Shown here: piece after piece, positions 1 to 6,908 of the stretch
How positions within the stretch are numbered: position 1 is the first letter of the stretch
Layout: every line of letters starts with the position of its first letter
DNA from: Paracoccaceae bacterium
GTDB taxonomy: Bacteria; Pseudomonadota; Alphaproteobacteria; Rhodobacterales; Rhodobacteraceae
Direction of reading: 5' to 3'
Assembly (NCBI GenBank): GCA_007134405.1
Contig: SLKW01000185.1
Coordinates: 1 to 7,156, forward strand
Length of the DNA stretch: 7,156 nt
The notes under the pieces: model-generated
What the model saw: only the letters and a program-made list of their open reading frames with translations
The model's database searches: none
What the model was told of the DNA's origin: nothing
Program-made: the position numbers and the translations under genes

Positions 1-14
1 CAGATGCCGCACAT
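1..14 (-). CDS. N-terminus of a class II glutamine amidotransferase-type protein (asparagine synthase-like), cut by window edge
   Basis: Read on the minus strand from base 14, the sequence is ATG TGC GGC ATC TG, giving Met-Cys-Gly-Ile and then Cys or Trp. An N-terminal Met-Cys-Gly-Ile is the hallmark of class II (Ntn-type) glutamine amidotransferases such as AsnB, GlmS and PurF-like enzymes. In these, Cys2 becomes the catalytic nucleophile after Met removal. The fifth codon TGx fits a Cys (Met-Cys-Gly-Ile-Cys-Gly occurs in asparagine synthase-like proteins) better than the Val of typical GlmS. A GAGGA motif lies about 10 bases before the ATG, which is acceptable but long. Only four full codons are visible, so this is an inference from a short signature. 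The roughly 500-bp gene-free stretch behind it would be its upstream region. Confidence 0.45.
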
Positions 15-167
15 GCCGGTTGTGTCCTCGCCTGGGTTTCGCCTGTCGGGTCCTGAGGTCGCTTCTTAGCTGTTGAGGACCGGAAAGCAAACCGCCGGCA
101 CGGGGCGCGGTTCCGCGCACCGCGGCGGGGGTACGCCGTCGGGCTGCCAGCGTGAGGCGCAAGAACT

Positions 168-240
168 CTAAAAAATATCTCTAGGACACTGATATATATT
201 CTTTATTTTCCATCTAGCCTTATCCTTGGCCGAAATTTGG
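168..240. promoter_or_regulatory. AT-rich island, possible promoter or silencer region for the left-edge minus-strand gene
   Basis: This stretch has an A-run (CTCTAAAAAATATCTCTAG), alternating GATATATATTC and a T-rich tract, in a window that is otherwise strongly GC-rich. On the minus strand it gives several TATA-like -10 candidates upstream of the presumed amidotransferase-type start at base 14. The leader would then be about 150-190 nt. No confident -35 and -10 pair can be fixed by eye. Alphaproteobacterial AT-rich binders such as MucR/Ros-type proteins are known to act at such islands; applying that here is inference. Confidence 0.3.
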
Positions 241-352
241 CCTTATCATCCATCTGCGCCCTGAATGCACCCCGAAGCGTTGCGCGCGCCCGCCCAGCGA
301 CCGTTGCGTTCCAACCCGCCATTTCCCCCGAATCCGCCCGAGATGCGCGAAA

Positions 353-407
353 GTGCCACCCGCTTGCCACCCACTTGCCACCCGCGTGCCACACGCTTGC
401 CACCACC
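353..407. repeat. Five tandem 11-bp units (consensus TTGCCACCCGC)
   Basis: The units are GTGCCACCCGC (353-363), TTGCCACCCAC (364-374), TTGCCACCCGC (375-385), GTGCCACACGC (386-396) and TTGCCACCACC (397-407). The core TGCCAC is kept in all five, and the period is one helical turn, so each core faces the same side of the DNA. On the other strand the core reads GTGGCA. The array lies in the gene-free stretch. Two copies of CCCCGAATCC, 80 bp apart, sit 17 bp before it and at its end. The repeat is seen directly; a role as a phased protein-binding site is inference. Confidence 0.8.
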
Positions 408-513
408 CCGAATCCCAACGAAACAAGGCCGATGGACCCGACCCAGCGCGCCACACGGCCGGCCCCCGCGCGCCCGCTTAAGCCCTCGTCAACCCCCGCT
501 TCCCGCCCGCCGC

Positions 514-873
514 TCACGACCCCTCCGGGTCGATCCCGGCCTGCGGCAGTAGCGTCGCGACCTTGTAAAGAAGGCTCCGCGCGGCGCGGGCGCGGGGGTG
601 ATCGGGCTGCCCCGCAAGCGTGCGCAGCGCCTCCTCCAGCGCCGCCAGTTCGTCCGGCGTCAGCACCGTTGGCGGCAGCACCAGCGGCTCGCGCAAGATA
701 TAGCCCACGCCCGGCTCCCCCTCCACCGGCAGGCCGGTCTGCGCCATGATCGCCATGTCGCGCCAGATCGTCCGCGTCGACACCCCCATCGCCCGCGCCA
801 GCTCCGACGCGGTGCGCACCTTGCCGTCGCGCATCATCTGCACCAGATCGTAAAGCCGCTGGTCGCGCTTCAT
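514..873 (-). CDS. Short HTH_11 (YafY/DeoR-like) transcriptional regulator lacking the WYL domain
   Basis: This 119-residue protein has an N-terminal winged helix of the HTH_11 type. Helices run from about residues 4-15 and 21-43, with the recognition helix around Val31-Met43 (Ser-Thr-Arg-Thr-Ile-Trp-Arg-Asp). A wing follows, with Glu-Gly-Glu-Pro-Gly-Val-Gly-Tyr at 51-58 and Leu-Pro-Pro at 66-68. This matches the start of YafY-type regulators, which usually run to about 225-330 residues with a WYL ligand-sensing domain. Here the protein stops soon after the linker (Leu-Thr-Pro-Asp-Glu-Leu-Ala-Ala-Leu-Glu, about 71-80), and no WYL sequence follows in any frame. The start ATG (873-871) has no clear Shine-Dalgarno. 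A perfect dyad lies 26 bp upstream and probably serves autoregulation. It is divergent from tatA. It could be a natural short form or a remnant; the target genes are unknown. Confidence 0.85.
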   Translation of the reverse strand: MKRDQRLYDLVQMMRDGKVRTASELARAMGVSTRTIWRDMAIMAQTGLPVEGEPGVGYILREPLVLPPTVLTPDELAALEEALRTLAGQPDHPRARAARSLLYKVATLLPQAGIDPEGS

Positions 874-898
874 CCCCGCACCCGTTAACGCATACTTA

Positions 899-916
899 CT
901 GACAGAATACTGTCAG
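899..916. promoter_or_regulatory. Operator-like perfect dyad CTGACAG-AATA-CTGTCAG
   Basis: Two 7-bp arms are exact reverse complements around a 4-bp AT spacer. The dyad lies 26 bp upstream of the HTH_11 regulator start and 146 bp upstream of the tatA start, and it overlaps a -35-like CTGACA on either strand. Its size and symmetry suit a dimeric winged-helix repressor. From memory, TGACA/TGTCA half-sites are common near YafY-type regulator genes. Autoregulation is the simplest reading. Control of tatA is possible but is not shown by the sequence. Confidence 0.65.
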
Positions 917-956
917 CAGACTGCGCCCACCACCCCCGGAGCGCCGTTTTCATGCT

Positions 957-984
957 TTGCGTGACCGAGCCGGGCGCATAGATA
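957..984 (+). promoter_or_regulatory. Candidate tatA promoter (TTGCGT, 16 bp, TAGATA)
   Basis: A -35-like TTGCGT (957-962) and a -10-like TAGATA (979-984) are separated by 16 bp. They sit about 60 bp before the tatA start and upstream of the leader hairpin. The match is partial at both boxes, so this is a by-eye candidate only. Transcription from here would give a leader of about 55 nt containing the 999-1022 hairpin. Confidence 0.3.
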
Positions 985-998
985 AAGTCCAGTGCATT

Positions 999-1022
999 CT
1001 GGCGCGGGCGGTTCCGCGCCAG
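999..1022 (+). promoter_or_regulatory. 9-bp perfect hairpin in the tatA leader
   Basis: CTGGCGCGG (999-1007) is the exact reverse complement of CCGCGCCAG (1014-1022), with a six-base loop GCGGTT. It ends 11 bases before the tatA Shine-Dalgarno AGGAG (1034-1038). No T-run follows, so it is not an intrinsic terminator. It may stabilise the 5' end of the tat transcript or tune translation; that role is inferred. The 12-mer GCGGTTCCGCGC in this hairpin also occurs at 107-118, which may be chance in GC-rich DNA. Confidence 0.5.
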
Positions 1023-1044
1023 CCCCCGACGACAGGAGTCCGCC

Positions 1045-1302
1045 ATGCTGAGTACCTTCATGGTCACGCCGTTTTTCATCAACAATGCCGGCCCTTGGGG
1101 CCTGCTGCTCATCGCCATAGTCGTGCTGGTCCTGTTCGGACGCGGCAAGATCGCCTCGCTCATGGGCGAGGTCGGCAAGGGCATCACCGCCTTCAAGAAG
1201 GGCGTGAAGGATGGCACCGACGAGCTTGAAAACAAATCGGAAGACGAGGCCGTGCATAGCGCCCGCGACGTCACCCCCGAGGGCGAGCGCGACCGGACCT
1301 GA
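1045..1302 (+). CDS. tatA: Sec-independent protein translocase subunit TatA
   Basis: TatA is the small, abundant inner-membrane subunit that forms the path for folded twin-arginine substrates. The 85-residue protein has a short periplasmic N-terminus, one membrane helix (about 17-31, Pro-Trp-Gly-Leu-Leu-Leu-Ile-Ala) and the family hinge Leu-Phe-Gly-Arg-Gly-Lys-Ile (30-36). An amphipathic helix follows (Met-Gly-Glu-Val-Gly-Lys-Gly-Ile-Thr-Ala-Phe-Lys-Lys-Gly, about 40-53), then a charged tail. AGGAG at 1034-1038 lies six bases before the ATG at 1045 and supports that start. Compared with common alphaproteobacterial TatA, the N-terminus seems about 10 residues longer; the in-frame ATG at 1060 has a poorer ribosome site. 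It is first in the tatABC operon, followed by an 87-bp gap that carries a tandem duplication. Confidence 0.96.
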   Translation: MLSTFMVTPFFINNAGPWGLLLIAIVVLVLFGRGKIASLMGEVGKGITAFKKGVKDGTDELENKSEDEAVHSARDVTPEGERDRT

Positions 1303-1320
1303 GCGCCGCGCAGCGACCGG

Positions 1321-1370
1321 ATACCCGCGTCCGCGCGCGGCACTGATACCCGCGTCCGCGCGCGGCACTG
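1321..1370 (+). repeat. Perfect 25-bp tandem duplication between tatA and tatB
   Basis: Bases 1321-1345 and 1346-1370 are identical. Each copy starts ATACCCGCG and ends GGCACTG, and contains the palindrome CCGCGCGCGG (1331-1340, 1356-1365). Each can also fold as CCGCG with CGCGG around a six-base loop (1325-1340 in the first copy). Lack of any divergence suggests a recent slippage event. The duplication ends eight bases before the tatB Shine-Dalgarno GAGG (1379-1382). It could affect mRNA stability or the relative output of TatA and TatB; that is inference. Confidence 0.9.
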
Positions 1371-1389
1371 ACCGAACCGAGGTTCCCGC

Positions 1390-2028
1390 ATGTTCGACCT
1401 GGGCTGGACCGAGCTTCTGATCATCGGCGTCGTGGCGCTGATCGTCGTCGGCCCCAAGGATCTGCCGAAAATGTTCCGCACGCTTGGGCAGGTCACTGCC
1501 AAGGCGCGCAACATGGCGCGCGAGTTCCAGCGCGCGATGGATTCCGCCGCCGACGAGGCCGGCGTGAAGGACATCGCCCGCGATCTGCGCAACACCGCCT
1601 CCGGCAAGGACATCAAGGACGCGATGGGCTTTGATGAACTCGACAAGGAGATGCGTGCCATGGGCCGTCCCGACCAATGGGGCAAGGGCGGTACGACGAA
1701 GACCGGCAAGGCCAATACGCCCAAGGCAAAACCCGACCCCGCCGCGCCGCCCCCCGGCGCGCCGGTGGACGAGGACGAGGCCGCCGTTCAGGCCGAAGAT
1801 CGCGCCCAATCCACCCGAGTCCGATCTGCCCGCGCCAGCCAGGCGATGGACGAGGAACGTCGCAAGCGCGCCGAACGCGCCGCTGAAGCCCGCCAGCGCG
1901 CCGCCGAGATCCGCGCCCGCCGCCAAGCGGCTGAACCGTCCGCCCGCGCCGCTGATTCCGGTGGGAAAACAAAGGCGCCGTCCGCCGGTTCGCCCACTGC
2001 CGAACGCGCCCCCGATGCCGAAGGCTGA
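1390..2028 (+). CDS. tatB: Sec-independent protein translocase subunit TatB
   Basis: TatB pairs with TatC in the receptor complex that binds twin-arginine signal peptides at the cytoplasmic membrane. The 212-residue protein opens with [10 protein letters not shown]. It has the conserved Glu8 in a membrane helix (about 4-20) and the Gly21-Pro22 hinge followed by Lys-Asp-Leu-Pro, all diagnostic of TatB. A long amphipathic helical region follows (about 27-75). The C-terminal part (about 100-212) is low-complexity, rich in Pro, Ala and Arg, with a strongly charged helix or coiled coil at 163-187. The length is greater than the roughly 170 residues of E. coli TatB, with the excess in that variable tail. 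GAGG at 1379-1382 lies seven bases before the ATG. It lies between tatA and tatC, with an 85-bp gap to the preferred tatC start. Confidence 0.95.
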   Translation: MFDLGWTELLIIGVVALIVVGPKDLPKMFRTLGQVTAKARNMAREFQRAMDSAADEAGVKDIARDLRNTASGKDIKDAMGFDELDKEMRAMGRPDQWGKGGTTKTGKANTPKAKPDPAAPPPGAPVDEDEAAVQAEDRAQSTRVRSARASQAMDEERRKRAERAAEARQRAAEIRARRQAAEPSARAADSGGKTKAPSAGSPTAERAPDAEG

Positions 2029-2103
2029 ATGCGCCGCGGCAGCCTCAGGGGTCCGCAACTGGCGCCCCCGACCTGACTTGAAACCCGTCTGATTGACCGC
2101 CAT

Positions 2104-2108
2104 GAAGG
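2104..2108 (+). promoter_or_regulatory. Shine-Dalgarno GAAGG that favours the tatC start at 2114
   Basis: GAAGG lies five bases before the ATG at 2114. The alternative in-frame starts, TTG at 2093 and ATG at 2102, have no comparable purine-rich site at a suitable distance. This is the main reason for choosing 2114. Confidence 0.5.
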
Positions 2109-2113
2109 CCGCC

Positions 2114-2974
2114 ATGTCCGCCCAGCGTCCCCAGGAAGACACGATCGACGACAGTTCGGCCCCGCTGATCGAGCATCTGGCCGAGCTGCGCAACCGCATT
2201 ATCAAGTCGCTTCTGGCCTTCGTCGCGGCGATGATGGTCGCGTTCTACTTCTGGAACCCGATCTTCAATTTCCTCACCCAGCCCCTGTGCGACGCGCTGA
2301 ACGCTCGCGGGCAGCAATGCGACCTGATCCTGATCCAGCTGCAGGAAGGTTTCTTTGTCGCCGTGCGCATCGCCATGCTGGGCGGCTTCGTCCTCGCCTT
2401 CCCGGTGATCGCGACGCAGATGTGGCGCTTCGTGGCGCCGGGCCTTTACCGGTCCGAGAAATCGGCCTTCCTGCCCTTCATCATCGCCTCGCCGGGGATG
2501 TTCTTCCTGGGCGCGGCCTTCGCTTTCTATGTCGTGACGCCCTTGGCCTTCACCTTCTTCCTGGGCTTCCAGCAGCCCGGTATGCTGATGGGCGCCGATC
2601 CGATCGAGGGCGAGGCAAGTGCGCTGGCGCAGGCCGGTATCACCTTCCAGGGCTCGGTCAACGAATACCTGGCGTTGACCACCAAGTTCATTCTCGCCTT
2701 CGGCCTGTGCTTCCAGCTGCCGGTCCTGCTGACCCTGATGGGCAAGGCGGGGCTCGTCTCGGCCGCCGGGCTCCGGAGCGGGCGCAAATGGGCCGTCGTC
2801 GGCATCCTGACGCTCGCCGCCTTCGTCACGCCGCCCGACGTCATCACCCAGATCATCCTCTTCGTCGTCGTCTACGGGCTCTACGAGATCTCGATCCAGC
2901 TTGTTGCCCGCGTCGAGAAGAAGCGCAACGAGGAGCTGCGTGCCGAGGGGCTTCTGGACGAGGACTCGCTGTGA
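2114..2974 (+). CDS. tatC: Sec-independent protein translocase subunit TatC
   Basis: TatC is the multi-spanning core of the twin-arginine translocase and the main docking site for the signal peptide. From ATG 2114 the protein has 286 residues. It shows the cytoplasmic N-terminal signature [10 protein letters not shown] (17-26) and a first membrane helix at about 29-47. The conserved stretch [17 protein letters not shown] (96-112) is followed by Glu115, which aligns with signal-peptide-binding Glu103 of E. coli. Thr-Pro-Pro-Asp (239-242) precedes the last helix. The periplasmic loop at about 153-182 is longer than in E. coli. Starts at 2102 (ATG) or 2093 (TTG) would add four or seven residues. 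Its stop overlaps the next gene by four bases (GTGA), suggesting translational coupling. Confidence 0.95.
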   Translation: MSAQRPQEDTIDDSSAPLIEHLAELRNRIIKSLLAFVAAMMVAFYFWNPIFNFLTQPLCDALNARGQQCDLILIQLQEGFFVAVRIAMLGGFVLAFPVIATQMWRFVAPGLYRSEKSAFLPFIIASPGMFFLGAAFAFYVVTPLAFTFFLGFQQPGMLMGADPIEGEASALAQAGITFQGSVNEYLALTTKFILAFGLCFQLPVLLTLMGKAGLVSAAGLRSGRKWAVVGILTLAAFVTPPDVITQIILFVVVYGLYEISIQLVARVEKKRNEELRAEGLLDEDSL

Positions 2975-3813
2975 GCGAGGCGGATCTGGGGCGCATCGCC
3001 GAAGCGCTCGAACGCCTCAGCCCGCCTGCCTCACCGGTGCCCGATTTCGAAGCGGCGGACGCGTTCATCTGGCATGTCGGCCCCGACCGGCTGGAACCCG
3101 TGGCCGAGGTCAACCGTGTGGCGCTGCCGCTTCTGCTGGGCATCGACCGGGCGCGCGACACGCTGCTGGCGAACACGCTGCAGTTCGCCCGCGGCCACGG
3201 CGCGAACAACGCGCTTCTCTGGGGCGCGCGCGGGATGGGCAAGTCCTCGCTCATCAAAGCCGTGCATGCCGAGGTGCGGGGGCAGGGGCTTTCCTGCAAG
3301 CTCGTCGAGATCCAGCGCGAGGATCTGCCCTCTGTCGGCCGTCTGCTTGGACACCTGCGCCGCGCCGCGGGGCACCGCTTCGTCCTCTTCTGCGACGACC
3401 TGTCGTTCAGCCACGACGACCAGCACTACAAGTCGCTGAAGGCCGTGCTCGACGGCGGGATCGAAGGGCGGCCCGCGAACGTCATTCTCTACGCAACCTC
3501 GAACCGCAGGCACCTGATGCCACGCGACATGATCGAAAACGAACGCTCGACCGCGATCAACCCCTCCGAGGCGGTGGAGGAGAAGGTCTCGCTGTCGGAC
3601 CGGTTCGGGCTCTGGTTGGGCTTCCACCCCTGCTCGCAGGACGACTACCTGGCGATGATCGACGGCTATTGCCGTGCCTGGGGCCTGGAGGTGGAACCCG
3701 ACACCTTGCGTGCCGAGGCGATCGAATGGCAGGCCACGCGCGGCGCGCGCTCGGGGCGGGTGGCGTGGCAGTTCTTCTGCGACCTGGCGGGGCGTCGGGG
3801 GCGGGCGGTGTGA
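2971..3813 (+). CDS. DUF815-family AAA+-type ATP-binding protein
   Basis: This 280-residue protein starts at GTG 2971, which overlaps the tatC stop. GAGGA (2960-2964) lies six bases upstream. It has Walker A Gly-Ala-Arg-Gly-Met-Gly-Lys-Ser (85-92) and Walker B [11 protein letters not shown] (136-146). A sensor-1-like Ile-Leu-Tyr-Ala-Thr-Ser-Asn-Arg-Arg is at 172-180. [11 protein letters not shown] follows around 210-220, a DUF815 hallmark that may hold the arginine finger. The N-terminal 75 residues are helical and include Phe-Ile-Trp. The family is conserved in bacteria with no firmly assigned role that I know of. No signal peptide or membrane segment is seen, so it is probably cytoplasmic. 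Coupling to tatC suggests co-expression with the Tat machinery, but a functional link is inference. Its length looks normal. Confidence 0.9.
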   Translation: MSEADLGRIAEALERLSPPASPVPDFEAADAFIWHVGPDRLEPVAEVNRVALPLLLGIDRARDTLLANTLQFARGHGANNALLWGARGMGKSSLIKAVHAEVRGQGLSCKLVEIQREDLPSVGRLLGHLRRAAGHRFVLFCDDLSFSHDDQHYKSLKAVLDGGIEGRPANVILYATSNRRHLMPRDMIENERSTAINPSEAVEEKVSLSDRFGLWLGFHPCSQDDYLAMIDGYCRAWGLEVEPDTLRAEAIEWQATRGARSGRVAWQFFCDLAGRRGRAV

Positions 3814-3961
3814 TCCTCGCAGTTGCCTGAATGCCGCGCTTTTCGTCTGTTCACCTTCGCGGCCATTTGCAGCATTGCGCCCTCGATCCGGCAGGATTGA
3901 CTGGACCGGCGGATGGTCGGGCGCTACCCCTTGTGGCGAGTTAACGGAGTACGGCCACGGC

Positions 3962-5409
<1,448 letters not shown>

Positions 5410-5410
<1 letters not shown>

Positions 5411-6081
5411 TGGATTTGCAGGAATACCCCGATCAGGACATGATGTTCCTCGCGCTCGCCGACCGGCTGGCGAGCGATCTGCGCCGCGCTCTGGGACGGC
5501 GCGAGCGCGCGCTCCTGGTGGTGCCGGGGGGCACGACGCCGGGGCCGGTCTTCGACATCCTCTCCGATGTCGACCTCGAATGGGACCGGGTCGATGTGCT
5601 GCCCTCGGACGAACGCTGGGTGGCCGAGGACGATCCGCGCTCGAACGCCGGGCTTCTGCGCCGGCGGCTACTCACTGGCAAGGCGGCGCGGGCGCGTCTG
5701 GTTTCGCTCTACGCGCCGGCCGAGGACCCCGAGGCGGCGCTCCAGGCTTTGAGCGAGGCAGTGGGCCCGCTTCTGCCCGTTGATGTCGCGCTTCTGGGCA
5801 TGGGGGCGGACCTGCACGTTGCCTCGATCTTTCCCGATGCCGACCGTCTGGACGAAGCGCTCGCCTCGGACGCGCCACCCGTTCTGGCGATCCGAACCCC
5901 GTCGGCGCCCGAGCCGCGCGTCACCTTGACGATGCCGGTCCTGACGGATGCCATGTCGCTTCATATCGTCCTTATCGGCGGCGAGAAGCGCGTGGCGTTG
6001 AAGCGGGCCAAGGATCTGGATACGCGGCAAGCCCCGGTTTCCGCCCTTCTGGGCGAGGCGCAGGTCCATTGGGCGGAATAG
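5410..6081 (+). CDS. pgl: 6-phosphogluconolactonase
   Basis: Pgl hydrolyses 6-phosphogluconolactone to 6-phosphogluconate, the step after Zwf. The 223-residue protein matches the usual length of the DevB/NagB-fold family. It has the phosphate-binding Val-Pro-Gly-Gly-Thr-Thr-Pro (38-44), Ser-Asp-Glu-Arg-Trp-Val (66-71) followed by Asp-Pro-Arg-Ser-Asn (75-79), and Leu-Leu-Gly-Met-Gly-Ala-Asp-Leu-His-Val-Ala-Ser (128-139). The last usually reads Gly-Met-Gly-x-Asp-Gly/Met-His-Thr-Ala-Ser. Leu135 and Val137 are therefore mild departures, while Asp134 and His136 are kept. The ATG at 5410 overlaps the zwf stop, with GGGAG (5397-5401) eight bases upstream. It is the last gene of the unit: a convergent gene follows, so there is no pgi or edd directly downstream. 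Confidence 0.95.
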
Positions 6082-6082
6082 G

Positions 6083-6100
6083 GCGCGCCGAGCGGTGCGC
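6083..6100 (+). terminator. Weak hairpin after pgl, possible transcript end
   Basis: GCGCGCC (6083-6089) pairs with GGTGCGC (6094-6100) around the loop GAGC, with one G-U pair. It begins two bases after the pgl stop. No T-run follows, so it lacks a feature of intrinsic terminators. The position between convergent genes fits a transcript end, perhaps Rho-assisted, or a 3'-end stabiliser. Low confidence. Confidence 0.3.
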
Positions 6101-6145
6101 GATCTCGCCGCATTCAGCCAGACAGCATCCGGCGGTTCGTGTGCT

Positions 6146-6667
6146 TTAGCTTGGCCCGTAAGGGGACACGCAGATCCGGCGCGGTCCGTTGTACGGCTGG
6201 TAGCTGTTGTCCGTCACCCGATAGGACCGCCAGCGATTGCGGCACCAGTTGATGTGGTTGTGGTTCAGGAAAGAGCCCGGCTGCGCATGCGGCTGGACCT
6301 GGCGCCGGGGCTGCTGGTGCAATTGGTGGATGATGACGCCGCCGATGATTGCGCCGATGATTGCCGGGCCCAGATCAGAACTGCCTCTGCGTTGTCGGTA
6401 GTGGCGCTGGGGATGGGCGCGGCGGGGCGGTTGGGCACGGCGTGTGCGGTCGCTGTAGCCGCGACGGTGAACCCCGCGGCGGTCGATGCCGCGTCGCGGC
6501 TGGTGATAGCGGTGTCCGGATCGGACCTGCACCAGATCGTCTAGGGTCGACGCCTGCGCGCTGGGACCGACCACGTCAAGCGTCACCATCCCAGCACTCG
6601 CCGGGCCGCTTGCGACCGGCGACAGGGCCAATACAGCGGCGCAAAGCGCGGATCTGAACATACTCAT
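6146..6667 (-). CDS. Secreted BA14K-family (lectin-like) protein
   Basis: This 173-residue protein has a Sec-type signal peptide: Arg5, a hydrophobic core around 7-19, and Ala-Ser-Ala just before a likely cut at Ala25/Gly26. The mature part has an unusual Arg/His-rich middle (about 49-94), a short hydrophobic segment [12 protein letters not shown] (102-113), and a C-terminal BA14K motif (about 133-170). The motif reads Leu-Asn-His-Asn-His-Ile-Asn-Trp-Cys, then [13 protein letters not shown] and Gly-Pro-Arg-Arg-Ile-Cys. Cys142 and Cys166 could form a disulphide. The family is named for a 14-kDa immunoreactive Brucella protein with reported lectin-like activity, so an envelope or periplasmic role is likely. 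The strong GGAGGAGGT site fixes the start at 6667 rather than the ATG at 6661. It is convergent with pgl. Confidence 0.85.
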   Translation of the reverse strand: MSMFRSALCAAVLALSPVASGPASAGMVTLDVVGPSAQASTLDDLVQVRSGHRYHQPRRGIDRRGVHRRGYSDRTRRAQPPRRAHPQRHYRQRRGSSDLGPAIIGAIIGGVIIHQLHQQPRRQVQPHAQPGSFLNHNHINWCRNRWRSYRVTDNSYQPYNGPRRICVSPYGPS

Positions 6668-6671
6668 AATT

Positions 6672-6680
6672 ACCTCCTCC
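6672..6680 (-). promoter_or_regulatory. Very strong Shine-Dalgarno GGAGGAGGT of the BA14K gene
   Basis: On the minus strand GGAGGAGGT (6680-6672) ends four bases before the ATG at 6667, and AGGAGG is at five bases spacing. It is the best ribosome-binding site in the window and suggests high translation of the secreted protein. The second ATG (6661) would be 11 bases away, so it is the poorer choice. Confidence 0.75.
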
Positions 6681-6688
6681 GGTTTTGC

Positions 6689-6717
6689 GCGATAGACAGC
6701 GTCCCGCGCAGTGGAAA
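6689..6717 (-). promoter_or_regulatory. Candidate promoter of the BA14K gene (TTTCCA, 17 bp, TATCGC)
   Basis: On the minus strand a -35-like TTTCCA (6717-6712) and a -10-like TATCGC (6694-6689) are 17 bp apart. A start around 6682 would give a leader of only about 15 nt that just holds the Shine-Dalgarno. The match to the sigma-70 consensus is partial, so this is a candidate. Confidence 0.3.
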
Positions 6718-6845
6718 CACGAGCGACGACGGCGATTCCGTTGCCCAGGACGCTGACAATCCCGTGAACCCAGAAAGAGCTTGCTCACCCGCTTCCGACC
6801 TTCACAGCGTCCCGGTGCGCTGGTGGGGCTTGAGGCTGCGTCCGC

Positions 6846-6875
6846 TTTCCGCTCAAAGGAGGGCTGCGATACACT
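6846..6875 (+). promoter_or_regulatory. Candidate promoter of the CoA-binding protein gene
   Basis: TACACT (6870-6875) is a fair -10 element about 34 bases before the start at 6909. The -35 region TTTCCG (6846-6851), 18 bp upstream, is weak. The 241-bp gap between the two divergent genes (6668-6908) holds no gene that I can see. Confidence 0.25.
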
Positions 6876-6908
6876 GCACCCTCCGCCCCCGACACGTGAG
6901 GACAGACC

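Larger units (their letters stand above)
15..513. other. Gene-free intergenic stretch with AT-rich island, hairpins and short repeats
   Basis: No convincing gene is seen here. The open frames that cross it have low-complexity Pro, Ala, Arg or Gly-Trp compositions typical of GC-rich noncoding DNA. From the left it holds a small dyad GGTCCT (49-54) with AGGACC (76-81), and a GCGCG-GTTC-CGCGC hairpin (105-118). An AT-rich island (about 168-240) stands out against the GC-rich surroundings. Direct repeats GCCTTATC occur at 217-224 and 240-247. An array of 11-bp units spans 353-407, flanked by matching CCCCGAATCC decamers (326-335 and 406-415), each with a GANTC site. It lies upstream of the presumed minus-strand gene at the left edge and downstream of the minus-strand regulator, so it probably carries the promoter and leader of the former. 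Confidence 0.6.

Noticed and set aside
353..407. Possible CRISPR array or plasmid iterons
   Set aside because: Units are 11 bp with no spacers, so it is not CRISPR. No replication gene is nearby, so an iteron origin is unsupported.
203..517. Minus-strand open frame overlapping the regulator stop by a GTGA
   Set aside because: The overlap hints at coupling, but the 104-residue product is low-complexity (Gly, Arg, Trp, Val), crosses the 11-bp repeat array and AT-rich island, and resembles no family I know. It is more likely chance in GC-rich DNA.
237..749. Plus-strand 170-residue open frame
   Set aside because: The product is almost entirely Pro, Ala and Arg, and half of it is antisense to the well-supported HTH_11 gene.
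514..873. Frameshift as the cause of the missing WYL domain
   Set aside because: No WYL-like residues were seen in the other minus-strand frames below base 514, so a simple frameshift does not explain it.
913..2205. Long minus-strand open frame opposite tatA and tatB
   Set aside because: It is a GC-rich antisense shadow of tatA-tatB, Gly/Ala/Arg-rich, with no recognisable domain.
3814..3961. Terminator or clear promoter in the gap before zwf
   Set aside because: No hairpin with a T-run was seen, and the TTGACT at 3897-3902 has no good -10 partner, so no separate feature is called.
6095..6544. Plus-strand 149-residue open frame opposite the BA14K gene
   Set aside because: The minus-strand gene has a signal peptide, the BA14K motif and a strong ribosome site; the plus-strand frame has none of these.
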